Shown here piece by piece: positions 41,410 through 52,800 of a stretch of DNA of 64,000 bases. The stretch lies in NCBI RefSeq assembly GCF_019175285.1, contig NC_056523.1, positions 201,859,244-201,923,243 on the forward strand, written 5' to 3'. The notes under the pieces are model-generated. The model was not told where the DNA came from and searched no databases. It saw nothing but the letters and a program-made list of their open reading frames with translations. Positions within the stretch are counted from its first letter, which is position 1, and the number at the start of each line of letters is the position of its first letter. The DNA comes from Sceloporus undulatus. Taxonomy: Eukaryota > Chordata > Lepidosauria > Squamata > Phrynosomatidae. The translations under genes and the position numbers were made by a program.

Positions 41410-44400
41410 CTTTATTTATAAAGCGCTGTAAATTTACACAGCACTGTACATACAGTCTTTTTAATTAGACGGTTCCCTGCCCTCAGGCTTACAATCTAAA
41501 AAGACACCACACAAAAGGAGAAGGGAGTAGTGGTGAGGAAGGGGATGAGGCCCTGAAGAAATTATTCTTGAAGAAATATACACTCTTTATGATGATTTTG
41601 TTATTTTGCATGAAAACTACCACTGGATCTTTGACCTAAATCCAGTAGTCATTCCTCCGTATTCGCAGGGACAAGGGACCCTTATGAATGCAAAAAAATC
41701 TCACAAATAACTCCTCCCCCAGTTACAGAGTGGCAGGGAGGGGTTGGAGTGGAGTGCATGCATTTGGCTCTCTTTCCTCTCCCTGTCAGCCTGTAGCCAG
41801 CTCAGCTGGGCCAGTTACAGGGCGACAGGAAGGGGTTGGAGAGGAGGGGGTGTGCGCATGCACATGGCAGCATTGATCTTGCAAATTATCAAAACCGCGA
41901 GTGCCAAAGCCGCAGATACAGAGGGATAACTGTATTTGTCCTATCCATAACAGAATATAGAAATATATTCTATTCTATATAGGCTATAAAAATGAATCTG
42001 TTATTCACAACTAACTCAGGCTGCATCCACACTGCAGAAATAATCCAGGTTGACACCACTTTAACTGCCATGGCTCAATGCTGTGGAATTCTAGCAATTG
42101 TAGTTTGTTGAGGCATGACAGAAAAGGCTGAATTTTTCACAAAACTACAATTATCAGAATTCCTTAGCATTGAGCCATAGCATTTAAAGTGCTGTCAAAC
42201 TGGATTATTTTTGCAGTGCAGTTGCTGCCTAAGTCCCGTCAATCTTCATAGATGTTCTAGGTAGGACTAACATTGGGTTTAGTCTGTTATTAATGCAATT
42301 GTTTCTCATTATTTATCTAACAAATTGATATCTGTTCTTCTTGATATCTGTTAGGGCCACAGAGGCAAGTTATGGATAAATCCTATTATTTGGGAGTGCT
42401 TAGGTAAGTGAAAGCCATTTGTCAGTGGTGTTTGCAGTATCGCTGAGTTAAAGAGTGTAAAGTTGTGTGAAGAATTGTATCCTTGCCCAATCAGATGTTT
42501 AGTGAGACCAGGCTGTACTGTAGAGGGGTGGGAAGTAACAGCACTCTACCCTTCATTTCCCTGCTTGATTCTTCCTGGCATGCAGTCTCAGATGCAGATG
42601 AGAGAAAGACTTTACTCTTCTGTCCCTAAGCTCTGTATTTTCTCCCCTCATAGTTCAGCCTGCCAAAAATGGCCCCAGAAGTCTCATGTTCCATTGTGTC
42701 TTCTAAAAAAATGATCTTCTGTTTGTAGAACTTTTCTTGTATTTGTTTCCTGTTTATGAGTGGAGGTCTTTGTTAGACGGGGAGATGTCATTCAAAGCCA
42801 TTAGCTTTGCTGAGCTATTTTTTGTGGCATTTTCCTTCTGTAGTTATAAGGAATAAAATATTTATATTTTATATTACAATATATTTATTATATGATACTG
42901 TAAACTTTTGTTCAGATTTCTTTTGAAGAGGGGAAGGGGATTTGTACCTTGCTGCTTTCAGAAGCACTCACCCAGATAAGGGTTCCTCACTTATCAAGCT
43001 AACTGTGAATCCATCAAGTCAGAAGTTTAAATGCAGACTCTAGAAGAAGGCTAGAAGAAGTGAAGCCCTCCAGATGACATTAAACTTCCAGCATTCCTCA
43101 ACATTGGGTGATGGTGAATACCATCTAGCAATATCTGACCCTTCTATATAGTATAAACGTTTGTTCACAATTCTGTAATTGCTGTTTAAAAATGTATGTT
43201 TTAAACAGACTTTGATCATCATGTGCTTTAAAAAAATTGATTTAACAACTTTAGGTTCCTGAATAAAATCCAGTTCAGAAATGCTGAACCCTCCAGTTTC
43301 CATTTAAAAATTAAAGTTGTATTTTAAAATAGTACGCATAAAGTAGTAAGGGGCCCTTCCCTTAATATTCCATGTATGCTCGTATCCCCATTGAAAACAA
43401 TGGGGTATGTGTTTGTGGCAGCGCACACGCCACAAGCACACATGCTATATGTTTTACTGTTGAACGGCTTCAGCGTAAGCAAGAAGCCGCGTATAGTGCA
43501 TCTACATACAGCGTGGACACACTGTATAAATAAGTATAGAGCTGGTAGATACATTCAGAGTAGGATTTGAGGCACAGTCCCAACCGTCCAACTCTGCTTA
43601 GAGTGCCTTTCCAAGCTTCTAGAAGAGGGACGGGCAGCGAGGCAGTAAGTTGTTCCAGGCCCCAAACATGTAGAAATACTACAAAATACAGGAAATAGAA
43701 AACAAATTCCCTGGACAGGCACTTCAGGTTTTGATTACTGGTGTTTTCAGGCAGTTGGAGTTGAGTCCCCAGTGCCACCTTGAAAAACACAAGGCCTTCA
43801 GAAATTATCTGAAGGAATAAGAAGATATATAGTCTTCAAGTATTTTTTTTCCTTTTGGCTACTCCTGTTCTAGAATAATGGTGACTATGGTGTAACACAG
43901 TGGTAAAGAAGCCATAGCTTCCTGGTGTTTGATTCCAACTCCCATCAGCTACCTAGCCAAGGCCCTTGATCAAGGATGGTGGGAGGTAATGCAATGAAAT
44001 CTAAAGGTGCACATTTTCCCATTCCTGTTGTAATACTATTTGTAGAACTGAACAGTATGCATTAAATTAGGCAATGACTAGTGTAAACTATATATTGTGT
44101 GAATTACATATAGGGTGAATTACATATCTTATAATGATCACCTACTTATCTTTCAACAGAAGCAAAATAAATGAGCTTACCACAGAAATTAACAAACTTC
44201 AGAAAGAAATTGACATGTATAATCAGGAGAATTCTGTCTATCTATCATATGAAAAAAGGTGAGCAAGATTACATTTATTATCAAAATCAGTAAATATGAT
44301 GGTCTTCATTAAAATTAGTAGGGGAAAGTAGTATGGATTTGTACACACGTTTCTTTTTGGGAGCCCTGGTGGCACAGTTGTTAAATGCCGGTACTGCAGC

Positions 44401-47400
44401 CATTCACAGATACAGTGGTACCTCGGGTTACGAAATTAATTCGTTCCGCGGCTAATTTCGTAACCCGAAAAACCTTCGTAAGCCGAATTGCCATAGGCGC
44501 TAATGGAAAAATAGCTCTCTGCTGCCCTCCGGTGGCGGAAAATAGCGCCGAGGTTTTTTCGTAACCCGAAGAAACCTTCGTAAGCCGAAACAATAAATCC
44601 CTATGGGATTTTTTCGTAACCCGAAAAATTCGTAACCTGGGTAATTCGTATCCCGGGGTACCACTGTACAAGGTTGTGAGTTCAATCTTGCAGGACTCCG
44701 GGATCCACTCAGCCTTGCATCCTTCTGTCGGTCGCTAAAATGGGTACCCAGCTTGTTGAAGACAATTAGCTTACACATTGTAAACCACTGAGGGAGTGTT
44801 TAAGTGCACTAAGCGGTATAGAAATGTACTTGCTGTTACTATTATATTAAAACATTGGAGAACTAGCATGGGATTATGATTTGAATGTTGGACTAGGATT
44901 TAAGGATTTGAACCCCCATTCAGTTGTGGAAATCCACTAGGTGACCTTGGGCAAGTCACACTCTCTCTTCAAAAGGAAGGAAGCAGCAAAATTCTTCTGG
45001 ATAATCTTGCAAAGAAAAGCATATGATAGAGTCACCAAAAATCAGAGTGAACCTGCTTTAATTGTATTTTCTTACACATGTGATGTTGTCTAGTAATGGC
45101 AAAATGCTAACAGGGGACAGAGAAAAGGCAGAATTACTCAACACCTTCTTGGCCTCAGTCTTTTCAGAAAAGGAAAAGGGTGCTCAACCTGAGGATAATG
45201 GAGCAGAGGACAGAATAGGGGAATTTCAGTACAGAATAAGTAAAGAGACAGTACAGTAATATCTTGTTAATCTAAATGAATTTAAGTCTCCAGGACCAGA
45301 TGAACTACATCCAAGGGTACTAAAAGAACTGGCAAATGTAATATCGGAGACATTGGCAATAATCTTTGAAAACTCCTGGAGAACAGGAGAAGTCCCAGCA
45401 GATTGGAGGAGGGCAAACATTGTCACCATCTTCAAAAAGGGAAAAAAAAGAGGATCCCAACAATTATCGTCCAGTTAGTCTGATATCAATACCAGGAAAG
45501 ATTCTAGAGCAGATCATTAAACAGAGAGTCTGTGAACATTTAGAAGGCAATTCCATAATCACAAAAAGTCAACATGGGTTTCAGAGAAACAAGTCATGCC
45601 AGACAAATCTGATCTCTTTCTTTGATAAAATTACCAGCTTGGTAGATGAAGGGAATGCTGTGGATATAGTATATCTTGATTTCAGTAAGGCCTTTGACAA
45701 GGTTTCCCATGACATTCTTGCAAAGAAGCTTGTAAAATGTGGGGTAGACAAGGTAACTGTTACATGGATTTATAATTGGTTGACTGGCTAAACCTAAAGG
45801 GTGCTCAACAGTGGCTCCTTTTCATCCTGGAGAGAAGTGACCAGTGGGGTCCCACAAGGCTCTGTCCTGGGCCCAGTGTTATTCAACATCTTTATCAATG
45901 ACTTGGATGACAGAATTGGGGGCATGCTTATCAAATTTGCAAATTAGGAAGAATAGCTAATACTGCAGAGGACAGGATTAAAATTCAAAATGACCTGAAT
46001 AGACTCGAAAACTGGGCCAAAGCTAACAAAATGAAATTCAATACGGAGAAATGTAAGGTACTGCATTTAGGGCGGAAAAATAAAATGCACAGATATAGGA
46101 TGGGTGACACCTGGCTGAACGAGACTACGTGTGAAAGGAATCTAGGAGTCCAAGTAGACCACAAGTTGAACATGAGTCAACAGTGCGATGCAGCAGCTAA
46201 AAAGGCCAATGCAATTTTATGCTGCATCAATAAAAGTATAGTGTCTAGATCAAGAGAAGTAATAGTGCCACTATATTCTGCTTGGTAAGGCCCCACCTGG
46301 AATATTGTGTCCAGTTCTGGGCACTACAATTCAAAAAGAACATTGAGAAACTGGAGCGTGTCCAAAGAAGGGTGACTAAAATGGTGAATGGTCTGGAAAC
46401 CATGTCCTATGAGGAATGACTTAGGGAACTGGGGATGTTTAGCCTTGAGAAAAGAAGGTTAAGAGGTGATATGACAGCCCTGTTTAAGTGTTTGAAGGGA
46501 TATCATATTGAGGAGGGAGCAAGCTTGTTTTCTGCTGCTCCAGAGAACAGGACCCAGAACAATGGATGCAAGCTTCAGGAAAAGAGATTCCATCTCAACA
46601 TTAGGAGGAACTTCCTGACAGTAAGGGCTGTTCAACAGTGGAACCAACTCCCTCAAAGTGTGGTGGAGTCTCCTTTGGAGGTCTTTAAACAGAGGCTGGC
46701 TGGCCATCTGTTGAGGATGCTTTGATTGAGATTTCCTGCATGGCGGGGTTGATTTGGATGGCCCTTGTGGTCTCTTCCTACTCTACAATTCTATGATTCT
46801 AATTTATTTTTTTCCCCTGTCTTCTTAGAGCAGAATCCTTAGCTAGTGAAATCAAGGAGTTTCAGGGACAACTTGCAGACTACAATATGGTGCGTTTTTG
46901 TTTTACCTAATTTTTTTGTAATGGTTTAATACATCAAAAATACTGTATTTAGGTTTGCATCACACAGATTCTTTAAAATATGTTTTCTGTTCATTGCTTT
47001 CCTGATCCACTTTGGACACCAAAGATGGTAGATTTAATTTTGAATTGCATAGATTTTAAAAAATATTCAGTCTAGCCATTGCTTCCCTTATCCATTTTAA
47101 TCCAACATATGCACATCGAATGAGAAATGTTCCATACCAGTAGTCTGTTTAGTTGTCTAGTTATGTTTTTATGTAGCAGTTAATTGGGTTTGTGTTTTAT
47201 TTTAGCTGGTGGATAAGCTTAACACCAATACTGATATGGAGGAAGTAATGAGTGACTATAATCTGGTAAGTATTAAGATTGCATTTTGATCTCAGTGTTG
47301 ACTGTGTTTGAATTTTTGGCTTATCATCAGCTAAGTGCTGATTCCCATTTGAAATTCACATTGGTGGTGTTAAAACACTGTAGGAAGAGGACGGTATGGC

Positions 47401-48513
47401 TAGGATCCAATAATGTTGCTCATTGAGTGAACTCCCACAAAGGGCTGCATGGGGAAGGAGAAAAAATCTCCATCACATTAATGGCTGGACATTTGTACTG
47501 CTTGATTTAGGCTTGTAGTTAATTCTCATTAAGAGTGTACAGTTACTGTCCTTCCTCCTGGCCAGAATATCCTTTTAAAAATAGCATCCTACTTTTAAGA
47601 GAATTTGAAATGCCACAAATTTTCCAAGTAAAAGGAACTGTGCAATATTTATTTCTCCTGAAATGGTAGTGCAGTGGTTACAGAAGTGAAATATTTTACC
47701 ACTGAAGCAACATGAGATAAAAAGAGACCTCTGATGTCTTGTATTCACCTGACCTTGCCAGAGGTCACAAGAAGCCCAGGAACAGACTTCTATATACATA
47801 TCCTAGCTGGATCTGATTGTAGTTTGTTTGGAAATGCTGTGTTGCTTGCAGCTTTGGGTGCTAGAAGTATCAGGGCCTGAGGCCTAAATTTGTCTGCTGC
47901 TTACTAAGGCACCAAACAGAAACCTCTTTTAATTCCCATGCTATTAATCTTGTTTTTAATTCTACTCTTTTCTTTAATTCTGTGCTTCTGCACTATGGTG
48001 TTCTATGTGGAATATTTAGAGTGGGCCTATTGAAATCAGTGGCACTCAAGTCCACCATAATTAAAGTCCCATTGAGTTCAGTAGGTCTGTTCTAGGTTTG
48101 TGAGTCTGAATGCAAATACTTCATTTATTATTTGTCTTAACTTATTTTATTGCCAGTTCTCCCAAGAACCTGCCATAGGTATGGTATAAATAAATGTTTG
48201 TGGAGATCTGTTACTTCATTCAATAAAGGAGTCGTGTTATTTGGATGCACAACTTAGCTGTTCTGCTTGTGAAATAAAGGCGTATTTGTTATTGCCCTAA
48301 ATTCCGATCATCTTTCAAAGCCTGATCTATAGTTTATAAGCAGTAATAACAAATACAGGAGAATAAAAGAAACAACAGTAGAAACAACAATAGAAATAGC
48401 TTGTCTTAGGATGAAGTTACTGTTTTTGTTTGTTTTTTGTCATTTTAATAGCTGAAAGCACAAAACGATCATGAAGCTCAAGGCATTGACATTATATTTA
48501 CCGAAAGGCAAAA
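35794..48513 (+). CDS. IFT74: IFT74, intraflagellar transport protein 74 (5' part of gene)
   Basis: Seven coding exons join in phase: 35794-35913, 38968-39103, 42355-42403, 44160-44258, 46829-46889, 47206-47265 and 48452-48513. They give 587 bases, 195 residues plus two bases, of a protein of about 600 in human. Residues 1-85 are the basic, Pro/Arg/Gly-rich disordered N-terminus ([33 protein letters not shown]), which with IFT81 binds tubulin. From about 100 on it is coiled coil ([58 protein letters not shown]). IFT74 is a core subunit of IFT-B, which builds cilia. Intron 8 runs past the window end and holds LRRC19 antisense. The remaining exons are not in the window on the plus strand. Confidence 0.96.
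36375..36820. mobile_element. TIR element 'TATACTC/AAGTCG', copy 2
   Basis: 'atatactcgactataggtcg' to 'agacttatacacaaatata'. It carries 'ttttgatatgacccgtgg' and an inner direct duplication around 'gagataacagaagga'. IFT74 intron 2. Confidence 0.65.
37173..37638. mobile_element. TIR element 'TATACTC/AAGTCG', copy 3
   Basis: 'catatactcaattataagtc' to 'gtcttataaatgagtatat', 352 bases from copy 2 and in the same orientation. IFT74 intron 2. Confidence 0.65.
38968..39103 (+). CDS. IFT74: IFT74 exon 3
   Basis: 136 bases read [45 protein letters not shown]. Acceptor gtctcag/ATTCC, donor AAAG/gtatct. Closely like human. Confidence 0.96.
39347..39540. mobile_element. Tigger-like element, degraded
   Basis: 'agtcccttggcatccacaag' and 'ttcaagccatggatatgg' match parts of 28476-28698. 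Ends worn. IFT74 intron 3. Confidence 0.55.
39726..40130 (-). mobile_element. CR1 LINE 3' part, antisense
   Basis: 'aagaatcagagttagaagaa', 'tttttcctaatgttgaagtg' and 'tcatgtcacttcttaatctt' mirror the sense CR1 at 46440-46801. About 400 bases, minus strand. IFT74 intron 3. Confidence 0.75.
40340..40698. mobile_element. GC-rich hAT-like MITE (H family), copy 4
   Basis: The right end 'ggccgtctgtttcacccc' and 'agcaaaaaggagctggatta' tie it to the H family. The left end is unclear, next to an (ATT)n tract at 40302-40324. IFT74 intron 3. Confidence 0.45.
41330..41530. repeat. (ATT)n tract and dispersed repeat of unknown family
   Basis: 'gcgctatataaataa' then (ATT)n at 41355-41406, then 'taaagcgctgtaaatttaca' and 'gttccctgccctcaggctta'. 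I know this as a common reptile repeat but not its class. IFT74 intron 3. Confidence 0.5.
41643..41932. mobile_element. Tigger-like MITE (CAGTAGTCATTCC)
   Basis: 'cagtagtcattcctccgtat' to 'atacagagggataactg', TA at the right. The middle holds a near-direct duplication of a 'gttacag..ggggttggagtggag' block. IFT74 intron 3. Confidence 0.6.
42018..42237. mobile_element. Palindromic MITE
   Basis: Complete: 'aggctgcatccacactgcag' to 'tttttgcagtgcagttgctg'. It ends about 120 bases before IFT74 exon 4. Confidence 0.75.
42355..42403 (+). CDS. IFT74: IFT74 exon 4
   Basis: 49 bases read [17 protein letters not shown] (with split codons). Acceptor ctgttag/GGCC, donor TTAG/gtaagt. Human has GPQRQILDKSYYLGLLR. 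Confidence 0.95.
43346..43524. mobile_element. Tigger-like MITE, left end worn
   Basis: The right end 'gtggacacactgta' and the inner 'ggcttcagcgtaagcaagaa' hairpin fit the CAGTGCGCC subfamily. IFT74 intron 4. Confidence 0.6.
44160..44258 (+). CDS. IFT74: IFT74 exon 5
   Basis: 99 bases read [33 protein letters not shown]: start of the coiled coil. Acceptor caacag/AAGC, donor AAAG/gtgagc. Confidence 0.96.
44360..44846 (+). mobile_element. Sauria-type SINE with a Tigger-like MITE inside
   Basis: 'gggagccctggtggcacagt' start, 'aggttgtgagttcaatcttg' B-box region, 'gcctt gcatccttctgtcgg' and 'gtaaaccactgagggagtg' to 'taagcggtatagaaatg' are Sauria SINE landmarks. The element is split at 44413-44666. 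IFT74 intron 5. Confidence 0.8.
44413..44666. mobile_element. Tigger-like MITE nested in Sauria SINE
   Basis: CAGTGGTACCTCGGGTTACG ... CGGGGTACCACTG with TA on both sides (44411-44412 and 44667-44668). 254 bases, complete inverted ends. The SINE's TA was its target. Confidence 0.82.
44857..45058 (+). mobile_element. tRNA-derived SINE
   Basis: 'gagaactagcatgggattat' to 'gtcaccaaaaatcagagtga', with the 'gggcaagtcacactctct' body. IFT74 intron 5, directly between the Sauria SINE and CR1. Confidence 0.7.
45075..46801 (+). mobile_element. CR1 LINE, 5'-truncated, decayed
   Basis: Reverse-transcriptase blocks in order: [68 protein letters not shown], then [20 protein letters not shown] and the C-terminal [19 protein letters not shown]. 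Several frame breaks and stops divide these, so it cannot make a whole protein. It ends in 'attctatgattcta', the CR1 3' octamer repeat. The endonuclease part is absent. Same strand as IFT74, in intron 5. Confidence 0.9.
46829..46889 (+). CDS. IFT74: IFT74 exon 6
   Basis: 61 bases read [20 protein letters not shown]. Acceptor cttcttag/AGCA, donor ATATG/gtgcgt. The 3' end of a CR1 LINE stops about 28 bases upstream, so the exon's polypyrimidine tract directly abuts the LINE. Confidence 0.95.
47206..47265 (+). CDS. IFT74: IFT74 exon 7
   Basis: 60 bases read [20 protein letters not shown], phase 0 on both sides. Acceptor ttttag/CTGG, donor CTG/gtaagt. One residue pair differs from human. Confidence 0.96.
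48452..48513 (+). CDS. IFT74: IFT74 exon 8 (last exon seen on plus strand)
   Basis: 62 bases read [20 protein letters not shown] plus two bases. Acceptor ttaatag/CTGA, donor CAAAA/gtaagt. The next exon would begin with the rest of a Lys codon and encode the human AKEKQIRSVEEE part; I do not find it up to 64000. Confidence 0.95.
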
Positions 48514-49540
48514 GTAAGTGTCTGAATTAAACATTTCAGAATTGAAAAGTTCATAGGAGTGGTCCTTATGTTGTTATGGTGCCAAATATAACTTCCTGGG
48601 GCTTGTTCATGTTAGTGCTCAGGACCTTGAAGACCTGTGTCTCCCTTCGCACTTTATATGTTTGCTACAGCTAACCCTGGAAATTTCCACAAATATTGTG
48701 AAACAGCAGTAATTTCTATGTCCACCATATTAATCCTTAAAAAAATTGTGTTGGGAAGTGAGGAGAAAGAGAGTGTGGCAATGGTTACTGTTCAATCAAA
48801 GTGCACATAATTGAAGTTCTGATAAATTGGGCAAGAAGAGGCCCTTCGCAATTCAGTATGCGTCTTTCATGCCCAATATTTTAGTTTAATTCATTCACTA
48901 TGAGATAAATACTATAGCTGATAAGTTCAGCCACAGTTGTATGGCAGCTACTCTGCAACTGAATTGATTCTAATAATAAAAAAATAAGAAAGGCAATTGT
49001 ATCTGCTTCAGAGCTTAACGTCCTAGTAAGGAAACAGATTTTTCAAACAAATACGTAACTTTTTCCACATTGTGTTTGTACAGTGCAACAAAAACAGTTA
49101 TTTTTTTTAAAAAAAAACTACAGAAGTTAAATATTTTCTGTTCATGTGCAGATTTCATTCCTCCATCAGTGATAGTTGCCTTTTAAAACTCTTAAGGCAG
49201 ACCTTTTTAATGATTTGCCTAATGTGGATCACTGAGCATGATGAACACCAGTTTTCCTGCTGAAATATACACAACTATGCTTCTCTTTCTTTTACTCAAA
49301 GGAAATGCATTAATTTAGATATGAAAAGCTAGATGATCCACTAATATGTCACTGAGTAGTTGTTTTTTTCTTTGCAAGAAAATCATACATCTACATTAAA
49401 TCATCCATTCTTTGATTAATCACAGACAGTGGCAAATTAGTTTTAGCTCCATAGTTTATAGATCTGCAACTACTACAGCTCTCTGTTGATATTTCATGAC
49501 AGAGGAGTGATGTTTTGTCTGCGGTATTTATAGTAAATTT

Positions 49541-49848
49541 TCATGATTCAATGTATTTATCTTCAATAAATCCATCATCTTCTGGAACAAATGAGTGAAA
49601 TTGCTCAAAAACTATTACAGATTCGTCTTCATAGTTATCTGGTGTCTGTGGAAGTGCAGACATATGAGGCGTGAATGTTTCTTCAAACATCTCAGGTTCG
49701 TCTTCATCCAGACGGCTATGATTATAGCTAATCAAATAACGGTACCACACTGGAAACTTGATGGCCATAATTATCAATAATGTTGTGCCAACAATAACTA
49801 CTAGGACACCCATCAGAAAGGTCCAGCTTTTTCCAGGGGGTTGAAAAC
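49541..49848 (-). CDS. LRRC19: LRRC19 exon 4 (membrane segment, tail)
   Basis: 308 bases encode SWTFLMGVLVVIVGTTLLII, MAIKFPVWYRYLISYNHSRL and the acidic tail to DGFIEDKYIES and TGA. Human continues ten residues longer after KYI. Acceptor atgcag/GTTTT. Confidence 0.96.
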
Positions 49849-52800
49849 CTGCATATTAAAATAAATACAATAAATACTTTAAAACGTTTCATCTAAATTT
49901 TTCCTCACCACCCCTCTGCAAAGTAGGCTGGCTTTGAGAGGGCATCCATCAGTGATTTGGTTGCTTAACATGAAACTTCCCTCTGTTTTATCTTTTGCAT
50001 CATAGCAAATGCTATCTTTAGAAAGTTTGCCTACTAATAGTTTAGAAGTAAACTTAGATTGAATACTGTAAATTTATAAATAATATTGACAGTGATCCAT
50101 GTTTATATAATTCATCAAGTTAAGTGTGATGCTATATGAACATCATAAAGTGAAGCTTTCTTGCTTTAGATCAGTTGAGGTTACAGCAGAAATGGAGAGT
50201 TAACAAATCAACTTGAATTTCCAATTTTAGTATATGTGCTGCCGAAGTGAGAACAACTTGAATTTCCAAGCTATTGAAATCTCATTACTGGCCTGATTAA
50301 TCTGAAGTTAGCAATATGCATATAAATCTATCCAGTGTCTTCCATTGTAGTATTCCCAGTGAGTAACTACTCAAGAAAAGGCTTTTTCATAGTTTTGCAC
50401 AAGGTTACACACAATTATTTGAATAATGTGCATAGAAATCCAAAACAAAGTTGTATTCATAATATATCTCAGGCTATTATATTTTTAGCATTTAAGTGGC
50501 TGTTAAAATATTATAATTTACATGAGGGTTTAATAGAAATAGTACCCTTAAATCATGACAAGGGTTGGCTTCTTGGCAAATTTTACAAAAATTCTTCCTT
50601 CAGAAAGCTCTAGAAAACACTTGTTTCCTTTTTTAAAAAAAAATAAGTTGTGAAATCTGCTTTCACTCTTTTTTAGGAAGAAGAATTTCCTCAAACACTT
50701 CTTTCTTTTGAGGAAATTTAATGTTTTAAGATATGAATCAATAAAATAATTCTTGACATGAAAAATATGTCTCCAACAGCAAAATACACAAGCACTTATA
50801 GTATCTTAAACTAAAATGTACCTGAAGATAATGACTTTCTAATTGTACCATTGTATGCAGCCAATACAGTATCATTGCTTGAATCAATAGACTGGAAAGG
50901 TATGGCGGTTGCTTCAGTGGTCCGTCTCTTCGGACAATTTGGTAGAAACACTGTTTTGATAGGATATTTTTTCAGACTGCTTGGAGAAGCACACACAGTA
51001 GTATTCTCATTTTCTGAAAATATAAGCAATTTAAAAAAACTGTGAAACAATATTAAAGTGTCTGGCCTATGCAATTATACACAGTGAACCTCATCTCTAC
51101 AGATAAACCTGCTTTGAATGGACAAAGCAGAATGATATATGCCAGGGTCACAAACATTAGTGTTGTACTGTATATAGTTTATTCTGAATTGATTTATATT
51201 TAAATTTTCATTTTGTTTAACCACCACATTTCAAATATATGAAATATGTTTCACAGGCATGTGCCATCATCTTGAAGCCTGGTTCAATAAATATTTAATT
51301 CAAAATTAATTTTTTTGCCAGAATTGCCAAATACTCCTTTGAGCTAGGCAGCTTCAAATATCACCTGTAGCATTGCCAAGCATATCTTATTAAGCTATTC
51401 ATCTGTTTAACCAAAATCCTAAACATGTGTACCTGAAAGTAAGCCCTATTGAACTCTGTGGATCTTACATCTGATTAGATGAACACAGAAGTGCTCTGGT
51501 TTCATGGAACCATATTAATCTGGGCATATTTCTGGATCATAGTACAGCCATTTTTTAAAATTAAATCAATTCCATTACATAAAAAGACTGTTTTTAAACA
51601 AGTTGGTCTGCATGTGATGCTAAACTGTAATCCAGCATTGGGATGGAGAAACACACTGCAGAAATAATCCAGGTTGACACCACTTTAACTGCCCTGGCTC
51701 AATGCTAGGTAATTCTGGGAACTGTAATTTTGTGACACATTTAGCTGCCTCTATCAGAGAGCTCTGGTTCCACCCTACATTTCCCAGGATTCCCTAGCAC
51801 TGAGCCAGTGCAGTTAAAACGGCCTCAAATTGGATTATTTTATTTCTGTAGTGTGTTTTGGACCGATGTTGGCTGGGGCTCATGGAAATTAAAATCCAGT
51901 GATATCTGGAGAAGTACATTTCTTCACCTCTATTTTTGCACTATGTGCATGAGCTGGAACAAGCCTGAGCAAAACTTTACGGTCCTGTGCTCCCCTCTTG
52001 CATTGCTGGCTGAAAGATTCTTGGTAATGTTTAGTGTCAGTTTTTTTAAAAAGCTTATTATGGTCTATATAAGTCATTGAGCACACATTTAAACAAACTG
52101 ATTAGTTTAACAAGCCACCTTTCTTATTCATGGGTTGAAGCTGATTTCTTAAGGAACTATTGTGTTGTATAAATCAGCTCATTCTTATCTTTGTAATGAA
52201 TATTTTTTAAATTGGGAACACTTTCTTGGATATTGGCTCCCAATTAAGAGAAGTTTGGATATTTCTACAATCACATATCCATTTCATTACTCCACAAATG
52301 AGTATCATATATATAAAATCATTAAAATCCTAGACATTTTGTGACACTTACCCATAGTTACATTGGTGTTATTCAGCCAATCTTGCAAACTAAGGAGGCC
52401 ACATGAACAATTCCATGGATTTTCACTTAATGCAATGCTGATTAAATTAAGTGATACTTTAATGTCAAAATTGGCCAGGCGGTTTTTTTGTAGATTCAAG
52501 ATCTTCAAACTTCCTAGCAGTGTGAAAACATTAGAATCTATTTGTGCAATATTATTATTCTGAAGATACAATGCTGTTAGTTTATTTAAACCAGCAAATG
52601 CTGCTTGTTCCACTGTTGTGATAAAATTGTTACTGAGATCTAGAATTGCTAGTTCTGAAAGACCATCGAAGCTGTAATTACGCAAAACAGCAATAGTATT
52701 ATTATTCAGGTATAGTTCTTTGGTATTAATATATTTGTGAAGACCTGTTATTTCATTCTCATTCAAAGTAATGTTCTTATAACTGAGATGTAGTACAGAT

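Noticed and set aside
45366-45791. 141-codon frame with reverse-transcriptase motifs
   Set aside because: It is part of a decayed CR1 LINE, not a host gene.
50223-50254. Working U6 snRNA gene
   Set aside because: Only the first third of the RNA is present, and neither the rest of U6 nor a terminator follows.
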